Part shown: positions 54,959 to 64,000 of the stretch, piece after piece
Numbering within the stretch: the stretch's first letter is position 1
Layout of the letters: the number at the start of each line of letters is the position of its first letter
Assembly (NCBI RefSeq): GCF_000517125.1
Contig: NZ_KI912155.1
Location: 2,592,034 to 2,656,033 of the forward strand
Direction: 5' to 3'
Source of the DNA: Arthrobacter sp. MA-N2
GTDB lineage: Bacteria > Actinomycetota > Actinomycetes > Actinomycetales > Micrococcaceae
DNA: 64,000 nucleotides
The notes under the pieces: model-generated
What the model was told of the DNA's origin: nothing
Database searches by the model: none
The model's input: the letters and a program-made list of their open reading frames with translations, nothing else
Program-made: the position numbers and the translations under genes

Positions 54959-55957
54959 ATGGAGGAGCAGGACGCGCCAAAACCAACCTCGGAACGCCAT
55001 GTACCGGTCCTGAAGGACCGGTGCATCAATTTGTTGGCCCCCGGTTTTGAGGCGGCCCGTCGCCGCGGCGAAACGCCTGTGGCCATCGACGCCACCCTGG
55101 GTATGGGCGGCCACTCCGAAGCGATGCTTCAACGGTTCCCTGATCTGCACCTCGTCGGAATCGACCGGGACGAAGAGGCTTTGGCTCTCGCCGGAGAGCG
55201 ACTGAAGCCGTTCTCGGCCCGCACCGACCTGGTACATGCCGTCTACGACGAGATCGAAGACGTCCTCGCGGACCTTGGCATCCCGGAGGTGCACGGTATC
55301 CTCATGGACCTCGGCGTGTCGTCCCTGCAACTGGACGAGCGGGAGCGTGGCTTTGCCTACTCCTACGACGCGCCACTGGACATGCGGATGGACACCAGTC
55401 GCGGCCAGACTGCCGCTGACGTAGTCAACAACTATTCCGAAGAAGACCTGGTGCGGATTATCCGCAAGTGGGGCGAAGAGAAGTTTGCCGGCAGGATCGC
55501 AAACCGCATCGTCACTGCGAGGGCCACCAGGCCGTTCGCCACCACAGGCGAACTCGTCGAACAAATCCGAGGCGTCGTTCCCGCGGCGGCCGCAAAGTCC
55601 GGAGGGCACCCGGCAAAGCGGACTTTCCAGGCTCTGCGGATTGAAGTGAACGAGGAACTCGATGTCTTGGAGAGAGCGTTGCCTGCAGCTCTTGCGGCCT
55701 CCGCATTGGGGGGACGAGTTGTGGTCATGTCGTACCACTCGCTTGAAGACAAGATCGTCAAATCGGCATTCCAGTCCCGGTCCAAGTCATCGGCTCCGCT
55801 CGGCTTCCCGGTGGAGCTGGAGGAACACAAACCGGAATTCAAGACCTTGACCAAAGGCACCGAAGTGCCAACAGCCGAAGAAATTGCCGAAAACCCCCGT
55901 GCGGCATCGGCCCGCCTGCGGGCCGTGGAACGCATCAAAGCGAGGAGAACAGCATGA
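54959..55957 (+). CDS. rsmH: 16S rRNA m4C1402 methyltransferase RsmH
   Basis: A 332-residue SAM-dependent enzyme methylating N4 of C1402 in 16S rRNA. The N-terminal [13 protein letters not shown] and SAM-binding [14 protein letters not shown] are characteristic, as are [20 protein letters not shown] and [21 protein letters not shown] precedes the ATG. The stop overlaps the ftsL-like gene by 4 bp. Confidence 0.96.
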   Translation: MEEQDAPKPTSERHVPVLKDRCINLLAPGFEAARRRGETPVAIDATLGMGGHSEAMLQRFPDLHLVGIDRDEEALALAGERLKPFSARTDLVHAVYDEIEDVLADLGIPEVHGILMDLGVSSLQLDERERGFAYSYDAPLDMRMDTSRGQTAADVVNNYSEEDLVRIIRKWGEEKFAGRIANRIVTARATRPFATTGELVEQIRGVVPAAAAKSGGHPAKRTFQALRIEVNEELDVLERALPAALAASALGGRVVVMSYHSLEDKIVKSAFQSRSKSSAPLGFPVELEEHKPEFKTLTKGTEVPTAEEIAENPRAASARLRAVERIKARRTA

Positions 55958-56619
55958 GCACCGCCGCCGCGAAGATCTTGCCGACCACGGTGGGTAACAC
56001 CGCGCGTGCCCTGCCCGTCCGAGGTCCGGAACCCGACCCCACCCGCAAGGTCCGCACGCCGCTCTCGCTCGTTCAGAGCGTCCCCGGGAGACGCCGCACC
56101 CCCTTCGTCGTCTTTTGCTTCGGCGTGCTTGCGGCAGCCCTGTTGACTGTCCTGGTGCTCAACATCTCCGTTTCCACAGCCCAGTACGACCTCGTGAAGC
56201 TCAGGAACGATGATGCGTCCCTGAACAAACAAAACCAGGATCTGACACAGCAAGTTCAGAATTTCCAAGCTCCGCAGAATCTGGCCGCCAAGGCTGCAGA
56301 ATTGGGAATGGTAGCGTCCACCGCCACTGGCCAGATCGATCTGGACAAACTGACGGTTACAGGAAAGGCAACGCCAGCAACCAAGGGACAGGATCCCGGG
56401 GCTGTCCTCGCGGCTCCTGCGGTTGGAGGCCAGCCCAGTGCGGCACCTTCCGCGCCGGCCAAGAATGATTCACTGGATAGCCGCAAACCCAACGGGGCTG
56501 TGGACTCCACACCGGCCAAACCGACGGCGCCAGCGGTTCCTGCGGCCCCCAAGCCCCCCGTGGTGGACCTCCATGGTGGCTCGGTCCCTGCTCCCGAGCA
56601 GAAGGTGCCCGGGCAGTAG
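55954..56619 (+). CDS. ftsL: FtsL-like cell division membrane protein
   Basis: A 221-residue bitopic protein. A basic cytoplasmic N-terminus of about 48 residues precedes one TM segment (about 50-72, [20 protein letters not shown]), then a coiled coil ([22 protein letters not shown]) and a long Pro/Ala/Lys-rich extracytoplasmic tail. The place between rsmH and ftsI and the TM/coiled-coil layout identify it as FtsL; primary sequence of the family is poorly conserved. The Pro-rich tail is longer than in enterobacterial FtsL. Confidence 0.82.
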   Translation: MSTAAAKILPTTVGNTARALPVRGPEPDPTRKVRTPLSLVQSVPGRRRTPFVVFCFGVLAAALLTVLVLNISVSTAQYDLVKLRNDDASLNKQNQDLTQQVQNFQAPQNLAAKAAELGMVASTATGQIDLDKLTVTGKATPATKGQDPGAVLAAPAVGGQPSAAPSAPAKNDSLDSRKPNGAVDSTPAKPTAPAVPAAPKPPVVDLHGGSVPAPEQKVPGQ

Positions 56620-56674
56620 CTTCCGGCCGACCTGATTTCAGGCAAACAGCAAGGCAAGCAGCAAGGAAATCGAC

Positions 56675-58471
56675 GTGGTGCAGAAGACCGGCAAATCGAA
56701 AAACAAGAGAACGCCGGCGGCGCAGAAGCGCCTGCGCATCGGCCTGACCATCATGCTCACGCTGCTGCTGATCGTCGGGGGCAAACTGTTCCTCGTCCAG
56801 GGCCTGGACGTTGGAGGGATGGCCGAGGCTGCCTATAACAACCGGCTGACAAGCACCATCCTGCCTGCCGAACGCGGCAAGATCCTTGACGCGAACGGCA
56901 CCGTGCTCGCCACCAGCGTGATCCGCTACAACATCGTCGTGGATCAAACGGTCAACACAAACACTGATCAGTTCCCGCGCTACAACTCCCAGACCCAAGG
57001 CATCGACAAGATTTCCAGGGCCCAGGGCATAGCAGAGCTTTCCAGCGCCCTGGGGATGGACGTCAGCCAAGTCACGCAGGCAGTAACAGGCGAGAAGAAG
57101 TACAACATCGTGGCCAAGGAAGTGAAACCGGACGTCGAAGACCGGATTTCCCAGCTGCACATTCCGGGAGTGGGCTCCGAAGGTGTCAGCAAACGGGTCT
57201 ATCCCAACGGCAGCGTCGCTGGGGGAGTCATTGGTTTTCTCAAGGACGGCACCACAGGCCAGGCCGGGCTTGAGCAGACCCAGGATGATCTCCTCCGCGG
57301 CACGGACGGAAAACGGGTATTCGAGATCGGCGCCGATGGGCTTCGTATCCCCGTGGCTACTGACCTCCTGACCCCTGCGGTCAACGGCAAGGACGTCAAG
57401 CTCACGCTGAACACTGACATCCAGTACTTTGCCCAGCAGGCGATCCAGACGCAAGTGAGCCAACTCAATGCCGAGTGGGGATCAATCGTGGTCGAGGACA
57501 TCAAGACCGGAAACCTCATCGCGATGGCGGACACCAATGCGCCGGACCCCAACGATCCCGGTAAGACGGCGGCCGCGGACCGTGGCGTGCGTTCCGTGAC
57601 AGCTGCCTACGAGCCCGGTTCGGTGGAGAAAATGATCACGGCCTCGGCTGCGATCAATGAAGGAAAGTCCAGCCCGCTGGATACGGTCACCGTTCCACCG
57701 GCCTTGACGATTGACGGGCAGACTTTCACGGACGCGTTCGAGCACGGAACCGAACAACGGACACTCGCCGGCATCCTCGGCTATTCGATGAACACCGGTA
57801 CCGTGATGATCGGTAGCCGCCTGAGTAAGCAACAACGGTACGACTACCTCACCCGCTTCGGTATCGGCGAAGCTCCGGATATCGGCCTTCCGGCTGAAGC
57901 AACCGGCATCCTCGCAAAGCCCGAGCAATGGGACGACCGCCAGCAATACACGGTGCTTTTCGGACAGGGTGTCTCCCAGTCCACGCTTCAGACTGTCCGG
58001 GCGTACCAAAGCGTGGCGAATGACGGCGTGATGCTGCAGCCGCGGCTCATCGACGGCTACGTCGGCGCTGACGGAGTCGAGGCCAAAGTGCCTGCCAAGG
58101 ATTCCCGGCAAGTCGTTTCCAAAGACACGGCGCAGCAGGTTCGCGACATCCTTGAGAGCAACGTCACCATGGGCGAAGTGAAGGACGCGGGAATCGATGG
58201 GTACCGTGTGGGCGCCAAGACGGGAACCTCCCAGGCGCCCCGTGAAGACGGGCTGCCCGGCTTCGATGGCTTCACCGCCTCCATCATCGGAATGGCACCT
58301 ATGGACAATCCACGGTTCATCGTCGAAGTAGTTGTCCAGCGGCCCAAGGGAAACATCTACGGCATCACCCAGGGGCCGATCTTCCGCTCGGTCATGGGCC
58401 AGGTCCTGCGCACCTACAACGTCTCGCCCTCCACCGGCACTCCGGCGCGATTCCCGCAGTACGCCAAGTAA
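56675..58471 (+). CDS. ftsI: Septal transpeptidase FtsI (class B PBP)
   Basis: A 598-residue monofunctional penicillin-binding protein for septal cross-linking. A short basic N-terminus and one TM (about 25-47) precede the pedestal domain (LPAERGKILDANG). The transpeptidase motifs are SVEK (Ser nucleophile, about residue 316), SMN and KTGTSQ. The GTG start is 55 bp after the ftsL stop. It corresponds to Rv2163c (pbpB). Confidence 0.95.
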   Translation: MVQKTGKSKNKRTPAAQKRLRIGLTIMLTLLLIVGGKLFLVQGLDVGGMAEAAYNNRLTSTILPAERGKILDANGTVLATSVIRYNIVVDQTVNTNTDQFPRYNSQTQGIDKISRAQGIAELSSALGMDVSQVTQAVTGEKKYNIVAKEVKPDVEDRISQLHIPGVGSEGVSKRVYPNGSVAGGVIGFLKDGTTGQAGLEQTQDDLLRGTDGKRVFEIGADGLRIPVATDLLTPAVNGKDVKLTLNTDIQYFAQQAIQTQVSQLNAEWGSIVVEDIKTGNLIAMADTNAPDPNDPGKTAAADRGVRSVTAAYEPGSVEKMITASAAINEGKSSPLDTVTVPPALTIDGQTFTDAFEHGTEQRTLAGILGYSMNTGTVMIGSRLSKQQRYDYLTRFGIGEAPDIGLPAEATGILAKPEQWDDRQQYTVLFGQGVSQSTLQTVRAYQSVANDGVMLQPRLIDGYVGADGVEAKVPAKDSRQVVSKDTAQQVRDILESNVTMGEVKDAGIDGYRVGAKTGTSQAPREDGLPGFDGFTASIIGMAPMDNPRFIVEVVVQRPKGNIYGITQGPIFRSVMGQVLRTYNVSPSTGTPARFPQYAK

Positions 58472-58592
58472 GTCGGTTTTGCCAAGTAAGCTTATTTGGC
58501 ATCTGTCCGGCCACACCACGATCCACCCATGCCGTTTCCAGGAGTCCCACGGTTCCTGCGCGGCCAGTTTTACGAGTACCAACGGAGACCCA

Positions 58593-60230
58593 TTGTCAGA
58601 GCAGAATGACGCCGCATCGATCCCTTCCGGGAATCCGCCGGCTACGGACAAAGCCGGCTTCCGTCCCGCCGTCGTGGAGTCCGTTTCCCTCGAAACCATC
58701 GCAGCCTCGCTAGGAATCGTGCTGCCACCGGACTCAGCCAAGACGTCGGTGACCGGGGTGTCCCTGAACTCCCGCACCGTCGAGCCGGGCGACTTGTACT
58801 TGGCATTGCCGGGCGCCACACGCCATGGGGCCGACTTTGTCCCCCAAGCTGTGTCCGCAGGCGCCGTGGCCGTCTTGACTGATGAAGACGGCGCACGCAA
58901 ATTGGCACTCGACGATCTTGCTATCCTTGTGTTGATCGTCAGCAGTCCTCGTGCCGCCGTCGGGCCCCTTGCTGCCCTCATCTATCGAAGCCAGCCCCAC
59001 GATGAGGCTTTTCCCACGCTGTTCGGCGTCACGGGTACCAACGGCAAGACCACCACGACGTACTTCATCAACGCGCTTCTTCGCGCCCTGGGCAGGAATC
59101 CAGGCTTGATCGGGACGATAGAAATTCTTGCGGGAGCAGAGGCCATCCCCAGTCTGCTGACGACGCCCGAGTCAACGGATGTTCATGCCCTTCTCGCGCT
59201 CATGCGCGAGCGGGGGCTGGACTCGGCTTCCATGGAGGTCTCCTCGCACGCCCTGTCCTTCCACAGGGTCGACTCGGTCACGTTCGACGTTGCCGGCTTC
59301 ACGAACCTCACCCAGGATCACTTGGACCTCCACGGAAGCATGGACGAGTATTTCCGGACCAAGGCGGAACTCTTTTCCGCGTCCCGCGCTCGGCGCGCCG
59401 TGGTCACCGTGGACGACGAGTGGGGTCGTTTGCTGGCGGAAGGAGCGGGAATTCCCGTGACCACCCTTTCCGCCGTGCCGGGCACGGATGCTGACTGGAC
59501 GGTGGAATCGGCAAAGCAACGCGGGCTAGGAAACGACTTCGAATTGCGCCACCGAGACGGAACGCTCCTGCGCGTCCACACAGGATTGCCGGGGGACTTC
59601 AACGTCGCGAACGCGGCACTCGCCACCCTCATGGTGCTCGATTCGGGTGTCGATCCGCAGACATTGCAGGCGGCCCTCGACAAATACGATCCTTTCACCC
59701 TTTCCGTGCCGGGCCGGATGCAACTGATCTCGGACGCTCCGGCTTCTGTCGTTGATTTCGCGCACAACCCGGACGCCCTGGCCAGGGCCCTGAAGGCCGT
59801 GCGTTCCCAAGAACCCGGATCCCGGGTCATCGTCGTTTTCGGGGCCACAGGCCAGCGCGACCAAGGCAAGCGGCCGACCATGGGCGCCATAGCCGCCCGG
59901 CTCGCCGACGTCGTGATCATCAGCGACGACGACCCGCACGACGAAGATGCCGCAACCATTCGCTCGGAGGTACTGGCCGGGGCCAAAGCCGCCCGCGAGT
60001 CGGAGCAACTTAGCTGCGAGATCGTCGAAGCGTACCCCCGGGAGCTTGCCATCCGGCGCGCCGTGGAATTGGCCACTGAACGGGACACCATCCTGATCGC
60101 CGGGCGGGGCCATGAGGTTTGGCAGGAAGTGAAAGGTGTCAACCTTGCGCTCGATGACCGGGTCGAGTTGCGGGCAGCCTTGACAGCCAGGAGATTCAGA
60201 ATTTCCACGGACAAACGGATAGAGTCCTAG
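58593..60230 (+). CDS. murE: UDP-MurNAc-tripeptide synthetase MurE, probably L-lysine-adding
   Basis: A 545-residue Mur ligase adding the third amino acid to UDP-MurNAc-dipeptide. The ATP loop is [14 protein letters not shown], with the carbamylated-Lys region and ASMEVSSHALSFHRVD. In the amino-acid-binding loop, DDDP (residues 445-448, DDDPHDED) replaces DNPR of DAP-adding enzymes, pointing to L-Lys. I took the TTG at 58593, with GGAG five bases upstream; the reading frame extends further back without homology. A 121-bp gap separates it from ftsI. Confidence 0.93.
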   Translation: MSEQNDAASIPSGNPPATDKAGFRPAVVESVSLETIAASLGIVLPPDSAKTSVTGVSLNSRTVEPGDLYLALPGATRHGADFVPQAVSAGAVAVLTDEDGARKLALDDLAILVLIVSSPRAAVGPLAALIYRSQPHDEAFPTLFGVTGTNGKTTTTYFINALLRALGRNPGLIGTIEILAGAEAIPSLLTTPESTDVHALLALMRERGLDSASMEVSSHALSFHRVDSVTFDVAGFTNLTQDHLDLHGSMDEYFRTKAELFSASRARRAVVTVDDEWGRLLAEGAGIPVTTLSAVPGTDADWTVESAKQRGLGNDFELRHRDGTLLRVHTGLPGDFNVANAALATLMVLDSGVDPQTLQAALDKYDPFTLSVPGRMQLISDAPASVVDFAHNPDALARALKAVRSQEPGSRVIVVFGATGQRDQGKRPTMGAIAARLADVVIISDDDPHDEDAATIRSEVLAGAKAARESEQLSCEIVEAYPRELAIRRAVELATERDTILIAGRGHEVWQEVKGVNLALDDRVELRAALTARRFRISTDKRIES

Positions 60231-60236
60231 ACCGAG

Positions 60237-61727
60237 ATGATTGCACTTACTGCGGCGGAAATCGCCGATATCACCAACGGCCGATTGATGGCGGACCCGG
60301 GCATTGTTCCCGAGTCCATCGTCACCGATTCCCGTGAGGCGGCCGCGGGATCGATGTACGTTGCCAAGCCCGGAGAAAACGCCGATGGCCATGTTTATGT
60401 TGGCGCCGCATTTGAGCGCGGTGCCGTCCTGGCGCTAACCGAGCGCGCCATTTCCGACGATGCCGGCCGGCCCTACCCCGCCGTCGTCGTCGATGACGCC
60501 GTGCTCGCGATGGGTGCTCTGGCCGCTGAGTCCGTGCGCCGCATCCGTGCTGCCCGCGCCGTCAAGGGTGAGGGCTTTACTGTCATTGGCATCACAGGTT
60601 CGGCGGGGAAGACCACCACGAAGGACCTGCTCGCCGGGATTCTCTCCCGTGCCGGGGCCACAGTGGCTCCCCAGGGTTCGTACAACGGTGAAGTCGGCGT
60701 ACCGCTCACGGTGTTCGGAGCCGACGCCGGTACGCGCTACCTCGTGATCGAAATGGGAGCCACCGGTGTGGGACACGTCAAGTACCTCGCCGAAATGGTC
60801 CAACCCGACATCGGCGTGGTACTTGTCGTCGGCACAGCGCACGCTGGCGAATTCGGTGGCGTCGAGAACATCGCCAAAGCGAAGGGTGAACTTGTCGAGG
60901 CACTGGGGGAAGCCGGGACGGCCGTCATCAACCTCGACGACACGCGTGTCGCGGCGATGGTTTCCCGCACGCGGGCCACAGTGCTTGGAACAACCTCCAC
61001 CGGTGCCTCCGGCGCGGGGGTAGAGGCGAGGAACGCCGATATCGATCAAGACGGCCATCCGGTCTTCGAACTCAGCCTGCCCGACGGCGCGGCCCCCCAT
61101 GCCGTCCACAGCAAGTTGATCGGTGCTCACCACATCACCAACCTGCTTGCCGCTGCAGCGGCCGCGTTCGCGGCGGGAATCTCCGGGACCGACATTGCCG
61201 CCTCGCTGAGCGAGCAGTCGCCGGCCAGCCGGTGGAGAATGGAACGCACCGAGCGGGCAGACGGGGTGACCGTCATCAACGATGCGTACAACGCGAATCC
61301 CGAATCCATGCGTGCAGCCTTGCGCACCCTTGCCGATCTCGGCCAGGGACGCCGCACCTGGGCCGTGCTCGGCGCGATGCGCGAACTCGGCGACGATTCC
61401 ATTCGTGAACACACGGCCGTGGGGACCCAAGTGGTTCGCTTGAACATTTCCCGGCTCGTGGTGGTTGGCCGAGAGGCCCGGGCGCTGTACGTTTCCGCGA
61501 TCCAGGAAGGCTCCTGGGGCAACGAATGCAGTTTCACAGAAACGGCGGACGAGGCCTACGAACTCCTGCAGGCTGAGCTTGAACCGGGCGATCTTGTGCT
61601 GTTCAAGTCCTCGAACGGAGTCGGCCTGCGGTATTTGGGGGATCGGATAGCATTACCCCCACAAGCCGGAACGAGTGCGAACACCGCGACTGCGACTGCC
61701 GCCAATGAAGGGAACGAGCTGCTGTGA
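60237..61727 (+). CDS. murF: UDP-MurNAc-tripeptide--D-Ala-D-Ala ligase
   Basis: A 496-residue Mur ligase completing the pentapeptide with D-Ala-D-Ala. The ATP loop is [19 protein letters not shown], with [19 protein letters not shown] and the C-terminal [18 protein letters not shown] and [12 protein letters not shown]. The ATG is 6 bp after murE; its stop overlaps mraY by 4 bp. Confidence 0.96.
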   Translation: MIALTAAEIADITNGRLMADPGIVPESIVTDSREAAAGSMYVAKPGENADGHVYVGAAFERGAVLALTERAISDDAGRPYPAVVVDDAVLAMGALAAESVRRIRAARAVKGEGFTVIGITGSAGKTTTKDLLAGILSRAGATVAPQGSYNGEVGVPLTVFGADAGTRYLVIEMGATGVGHVKYLAEMVQPDIGVVLVVGTAHAGEFGGVENIAKAKGELVEALGEAGTAVINLDDTRVAAMVSRTRATVLGTTSTGASGAGVEARNADIDQDGHPVFELSLPDGAAPHAVHSKLIGAHHITNLLAAAAAAFAAGISGTDIAASLSEQSPASRWRMERTERADGVTVINDAYNANPESMRAALRTLADLGQGRRTWAVLGAMRELGDDSIREHTAVGTQVVRLNISRLVVVGREARALYVSAIQEGSWGNECSFTETADEAYELLQAELEPGDLVLFKSSNGVGLRYLGDRIALPPQAGTSANTATATAANEGNELL

Positions 61728-62833
61728 TTGCACTGTTGATCGGCGCAGGCGTCGCCCTCCTGGTGGCCTTGATCGGAACACCACTATTCATCCGGTTCCT
61801 CGTCACCAAGGGCTACGGCCAGTTCATCCGGGACGACGGCCCCACGTCCCACCACACCAAGCGCGGCACGCCCACCATGGGCGGCACGGTCGTGGTGGCC
61901 GCAGTCCTCATCAGCTACGGAGTGACCCACCTGATCATGTGGATGATGAATCCGCATTCACCCGGGCCGTCCGCTTCGGGCTTGTTGTTGTTGTTCCTCA
62001 TGGTCGGCATGGGATTCGTTGGTTTCCTCGATGACTTCATCAAGATTTCGAAGCAACGCAGCCTGGGGCTCAATGCCAAGGCCAAGCTGATCCTGCAGGC
62101 GTTCGTCGGCATTGTCTTCGCCGTGCTGGTCCTGAACTTCCCGGACGCCAAGGGGATCACACCGGCCTCCACGCATATTTCCCTGGTGCGCGACATCCCA
62201 TGGCTGAACCTGGCCTTCGGAGGTACCGTCCTGGGAGCCATCCTGTTCGTCATCTGGTCGAACCTGATCGTCACCGCAGCGACCAACGGCGTCAACCTGA
62301 CAGACGGATTGGACGGCCTCGCCGCGGGCGCCTCGATCATGGTCTTCGGGGCCTACACACTCATGGGAATCTGGCAAAACAACCAGGCTTGTGGTTCACC
62401 GCGCGAAGCGGGCAGCGGTTGCTATTCGGTCCGTGATCCGCTTGACCTGGCACTCTTGGCGGCTATCTGCAGTGCTGCGCTGGTGGGCTTCCTTTGGTGG
62501 AACACGTCCCCGGCAAAGATCTTCATGGGTGACACCGGTTCCCTGGCCATCGGCGGCGCGGTGGCCGGCTTTGCGATCCTCTCCCGCACCGAGCTTCTCT
62601 TGGGGATCATCGGCGGCCTCTTCGTCCTGATCACCTTGTCCGTCATCATCCAGGTGGGCTATTTCAAAGTCACCAAGGGCAAGCGGGTCTTTAAAATGGC
62701 CCCCCTGCAACATCATTTCGAACTCAAGGGTTGGGCCGAGATCACTGTGGTTGTCCGATTCTGGATTCTTTGTGGCCTGTTCGTGGCCGCCGGCCTTGGG
62801 ATTTTCTATGCTGAATGGGTGGTGCTGCTGTGA
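61724..62833 (+). CDS. mraY: Phospho-MurNAc-pentapeptide transferase
   Basis: A 369-residue membrane enzyme making lipid I from UDP-MurNAc-pentapeptide and undecaprenyl phosphate. About ten TM helices are present. Catalytic Asp pairs are in FLDDFIK and [12 protein letters not shown], and [12 protein letters not shown] and [13 protein letters not shown] are typical. GTG start overlapping murF; the stop overlaps murD by 4 bp. Confidence 0.97.
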   Translation: MIALLIGAGVALLVALIGTPLFIRFLVTKGYGQFIRDDGPTSHHTKRGTPTMGGTVVVAAVLISYGVTHLIMWMMNPHSPGPSASGLLLLFLMVGMGFVGFLDDFIKISKQRSLGLNAKAKLILQAFVGIVFAVLVLNFPDAKGITPASTHISLVRDIPWLNLAFGGTVLGAILFVIWSNLIVTAATNGVNLTDGLDGLAAGASIMVFGAYTLMGIWQNNQACGSPREAGSGCYSVRDPLDLALLAAICSAALVGFLWWNTSPAKIFMGDTGSLAIGGAVAGFAILSRTELLLGIIGGLFVLITLSVIIQVGYFKVTKGKRVFKMAPLQHHFELKGWAEITVVVRFWILCGLFVAAGLGIFYAEWVVLL

Positions 62834-64000
62834 GCGCAATTCCTGAAACCAAACCTTCGGCCAATGACCGGCTTGAGAACCTCGTCAGCTGGGATTCCGA
62901 ATGGAAAGGCCTGCGCGTCGTTGTGACGGGCATCGGCGTCTCCGGTTTCGCTGCCGCCGACACCCTTATCGAACTCGGTGCGCGGGTGGTGGTGGTCGAC
63001 GCCGCCACGAGCGCTAAGGCCGCGGCCCAGGCGGACACCTTGAAGATCGTGGGCGCTGCCGACGTCCTCCTCGGCCAGGACGCCGTCAAGAAGTTGCCTT
63101 TGGTGGACGGTGAAAAGGCCGAACTTGTGGTGACGTCACCGGGCTGGCGCCCGGACCAGTCCCTCCTGGCAGCTGCCAAGCGTGCCCACGTGCCAGTGTG
63201 GGGCGACGTCGAACTCGCATGGCGGGTGCGCGAACGCAAAGGCCACAAGACCGCGGACTGGCTCACGATCACCGGTACCAACGGCAAAACCACCACGGTG
63301 GGCATGACCGAGGCCATGCTGCAGGCAGCGGGCCTCAAAGCGATCGCTGTGGGGAATGTGGGCACTCCCATCCTTGATGCCCTCCGCGACCCGGTGGAAT
63401 ACGATGCTTTCGCGGTTGAACTCTCCAGCTTCCAGCTGCACTGGAGTGAGTCGATCTCTCCGGTCGCCAGTGTCTGCCTCAATGTTGCGGAGGACCACGT
63501 TGACTGGCACGGATCCTACGAGTCCTACCTCGCGGACAAGGCGAAGATCTTCAAGAACACCCAGAAGGCGTGTATCTACAACGCCGAGCAGGTCGAGACC
63601 GAACGCATGGTGGAAGAGGCCGACGTCGTGGAGGGCTGCCGGGCAATCGGCTTCACCACTTTGACTCCGGCCGTGAGCATGCTCGGCGTCGTCGAGGGGT
63701 TGCTCGTGGACCGTGCGTTCATCGAAGAACGCAAGAGCTCCGCCGTGGAACTTGCCTCGCTGGCGGATCTCGGCCTGGCTGCTCCACGCCACATGGTTGC
63801 CAACGCTCTGGCTGCTGCGGCACTGGTGCGCGCTTATGGCGTGGATCCGGCGGCAGTGCGCGAGGGTCTCAGGAACTATCTCCCGGGAGACCACCGGATC
63901 CAGCCGGTGGCCAGACAGAACGGTGTGCTTTGGGTCAACGATTCCAAGGCGACCAATCCACACGCCGCCTCGGCGGCCCTGTCGGCATTCAGGAACGTCG
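62830..64000 (+). CDS. murD: UDP-MurNAc-L-alanine--D-glutamate ligase (partial)
   Basis: The first 390 residues of MurD; the window ends inside the gene. The N-terminal Rossmann domain has [21 protein letters not shown], the ATP loop is [18 protein letters not shown], and [23 protein letters not shown] and [13 protein letters not shown] are typical. It adds D-Glu to UDP-MurNAc-L-Ala. The GTG overlaps the mraY stop. ftsW, murG, murC and ftsQ would be expected beyond. Confidence 0.96.
   Translation, partial: MSAIPETKPSANDRLENLVSWDSEWKGLRVVVTGIGVSGFAAADTLIELGARVVVVDAATSAKAAAQADTLKIVGAADVLLGQDAVKKLPLVDGEKAELVVTSPGWRPDQSLLAAAKRAHVPVWGDVELAWRVRERKGHKTADWLTITGTNGKTTTVGMTEAMLQAAGLKAIAVGNVGTPILDALRDPVEYDAFAVELSSFQLHWSESISPVASVCLNVAEDHVDWHGSYESYLADKAKIFKNTQKACIYNAEQVETERMVEEADVVEGCRAIGFTTLTPAVSMLGVVEGLLVDRAFIEERKSSAVELASLADLGLAAPRHMVANALAAAALVRAYGVDPAAVREGLRNYLPGDHRIQPVARQNGVLWVNDSKATNPHAASAALSAFRNV

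Overview
The window is a contiguous piece of a high-GC actinobacterial chromosome, most likely Micrococcaceae (Arthrobacter in the broad sense, including Paenarthrobacter and Pseudarthrobacter). This rests on the GC-rich coding sequence, frequent GTG/TTG starts, gene order matching several Mycobacterium tuberculosis blocks, and a MurE whose substrate motif (DDDP) fits the L-lysine peptidoglycan of that family rather than DAP. The genus assignment is inference; no rRNA gene is present.

Layout. 1-765: gene-free, opening with a striking array of 32-bp repeats in both orientations. 766-10841: a polyampholyte TPR protein, HAD phosphatase, small protein, tlyA, nadK, recN, pyrG, Nudix hydrolase and xerD (the Rv1694-Rv1701 order, without the steA/mctB pair between recN and pyrG). 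10852-19427: accessory genes: a membrane protein, a second Nudix enzyme, an ECF-type sigma factor with a membrane-anchored partner, a citrate/2-methylcitrate synthase, and a CitA/CitB-like two-component system divergent from dctA. 19639-27716: chromosome segregation and growth genes parA, scpA, scpB, rluB, tyrA, cmk, plsC and der (the Rv1708-Rv1713 order). 27844-31213: tRNA-Pro(GGG), two copies of a ~150-bp stem-loop repeat, a YjdM-like protein, a divergent marR/MFS pair and a probable remnant of an Fpg/Nei glycosylase. 31214-34296: gcvH, garA/odhI, ftsR, DUF151, and a ResR-like MerR gene (the Rv1826-Rv1830 order). 34415-44592: ParA-like ATPase, pyruvate carboxylase, acyl-CoA synthetase, ROK glucokinase, a two-TM protein, alpha/beta hydrolase and acyltransferase. 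44658-51991: class II DAHP synthase, PASTA kinase, LysM transglycosylase, Rv2175c-like protein, polyprenyl synthetase and a lipoprotein (related to Rv2173-Rv2178). 52088-64000: dinB, a DUF3040 protein, then the division/cell-wall cluster mraZ-rsmH-ftsL-ftsI-murE-murF-mraY-murD, with murD cut by the window end.

How the genes work together. Much of the window serves growth and division: peptidoglycan precursor synthesis, septal synthesis, condensin, dimer resolution, and Ser/Thr-kinase signalling (PASTA kinase plus a GarA-like FHA protein with an ETTS phosphorylation motif). A second theme is the C4/TCA node: citrate synthase, dicarboxylate sensing and uptake, pyruvate carboxylase and GarA.

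No complete novel defence or mobile system is visible. The best unexplained signals are the alternating-orientation 32-bp repeat array, the duplicated stem-loop repeat after tRNA-Pro, the glycosylase remnant beside the MarR/MFS module, the sigma factor/duplicated-ectodomain pair, and several palindromic candidate operators.
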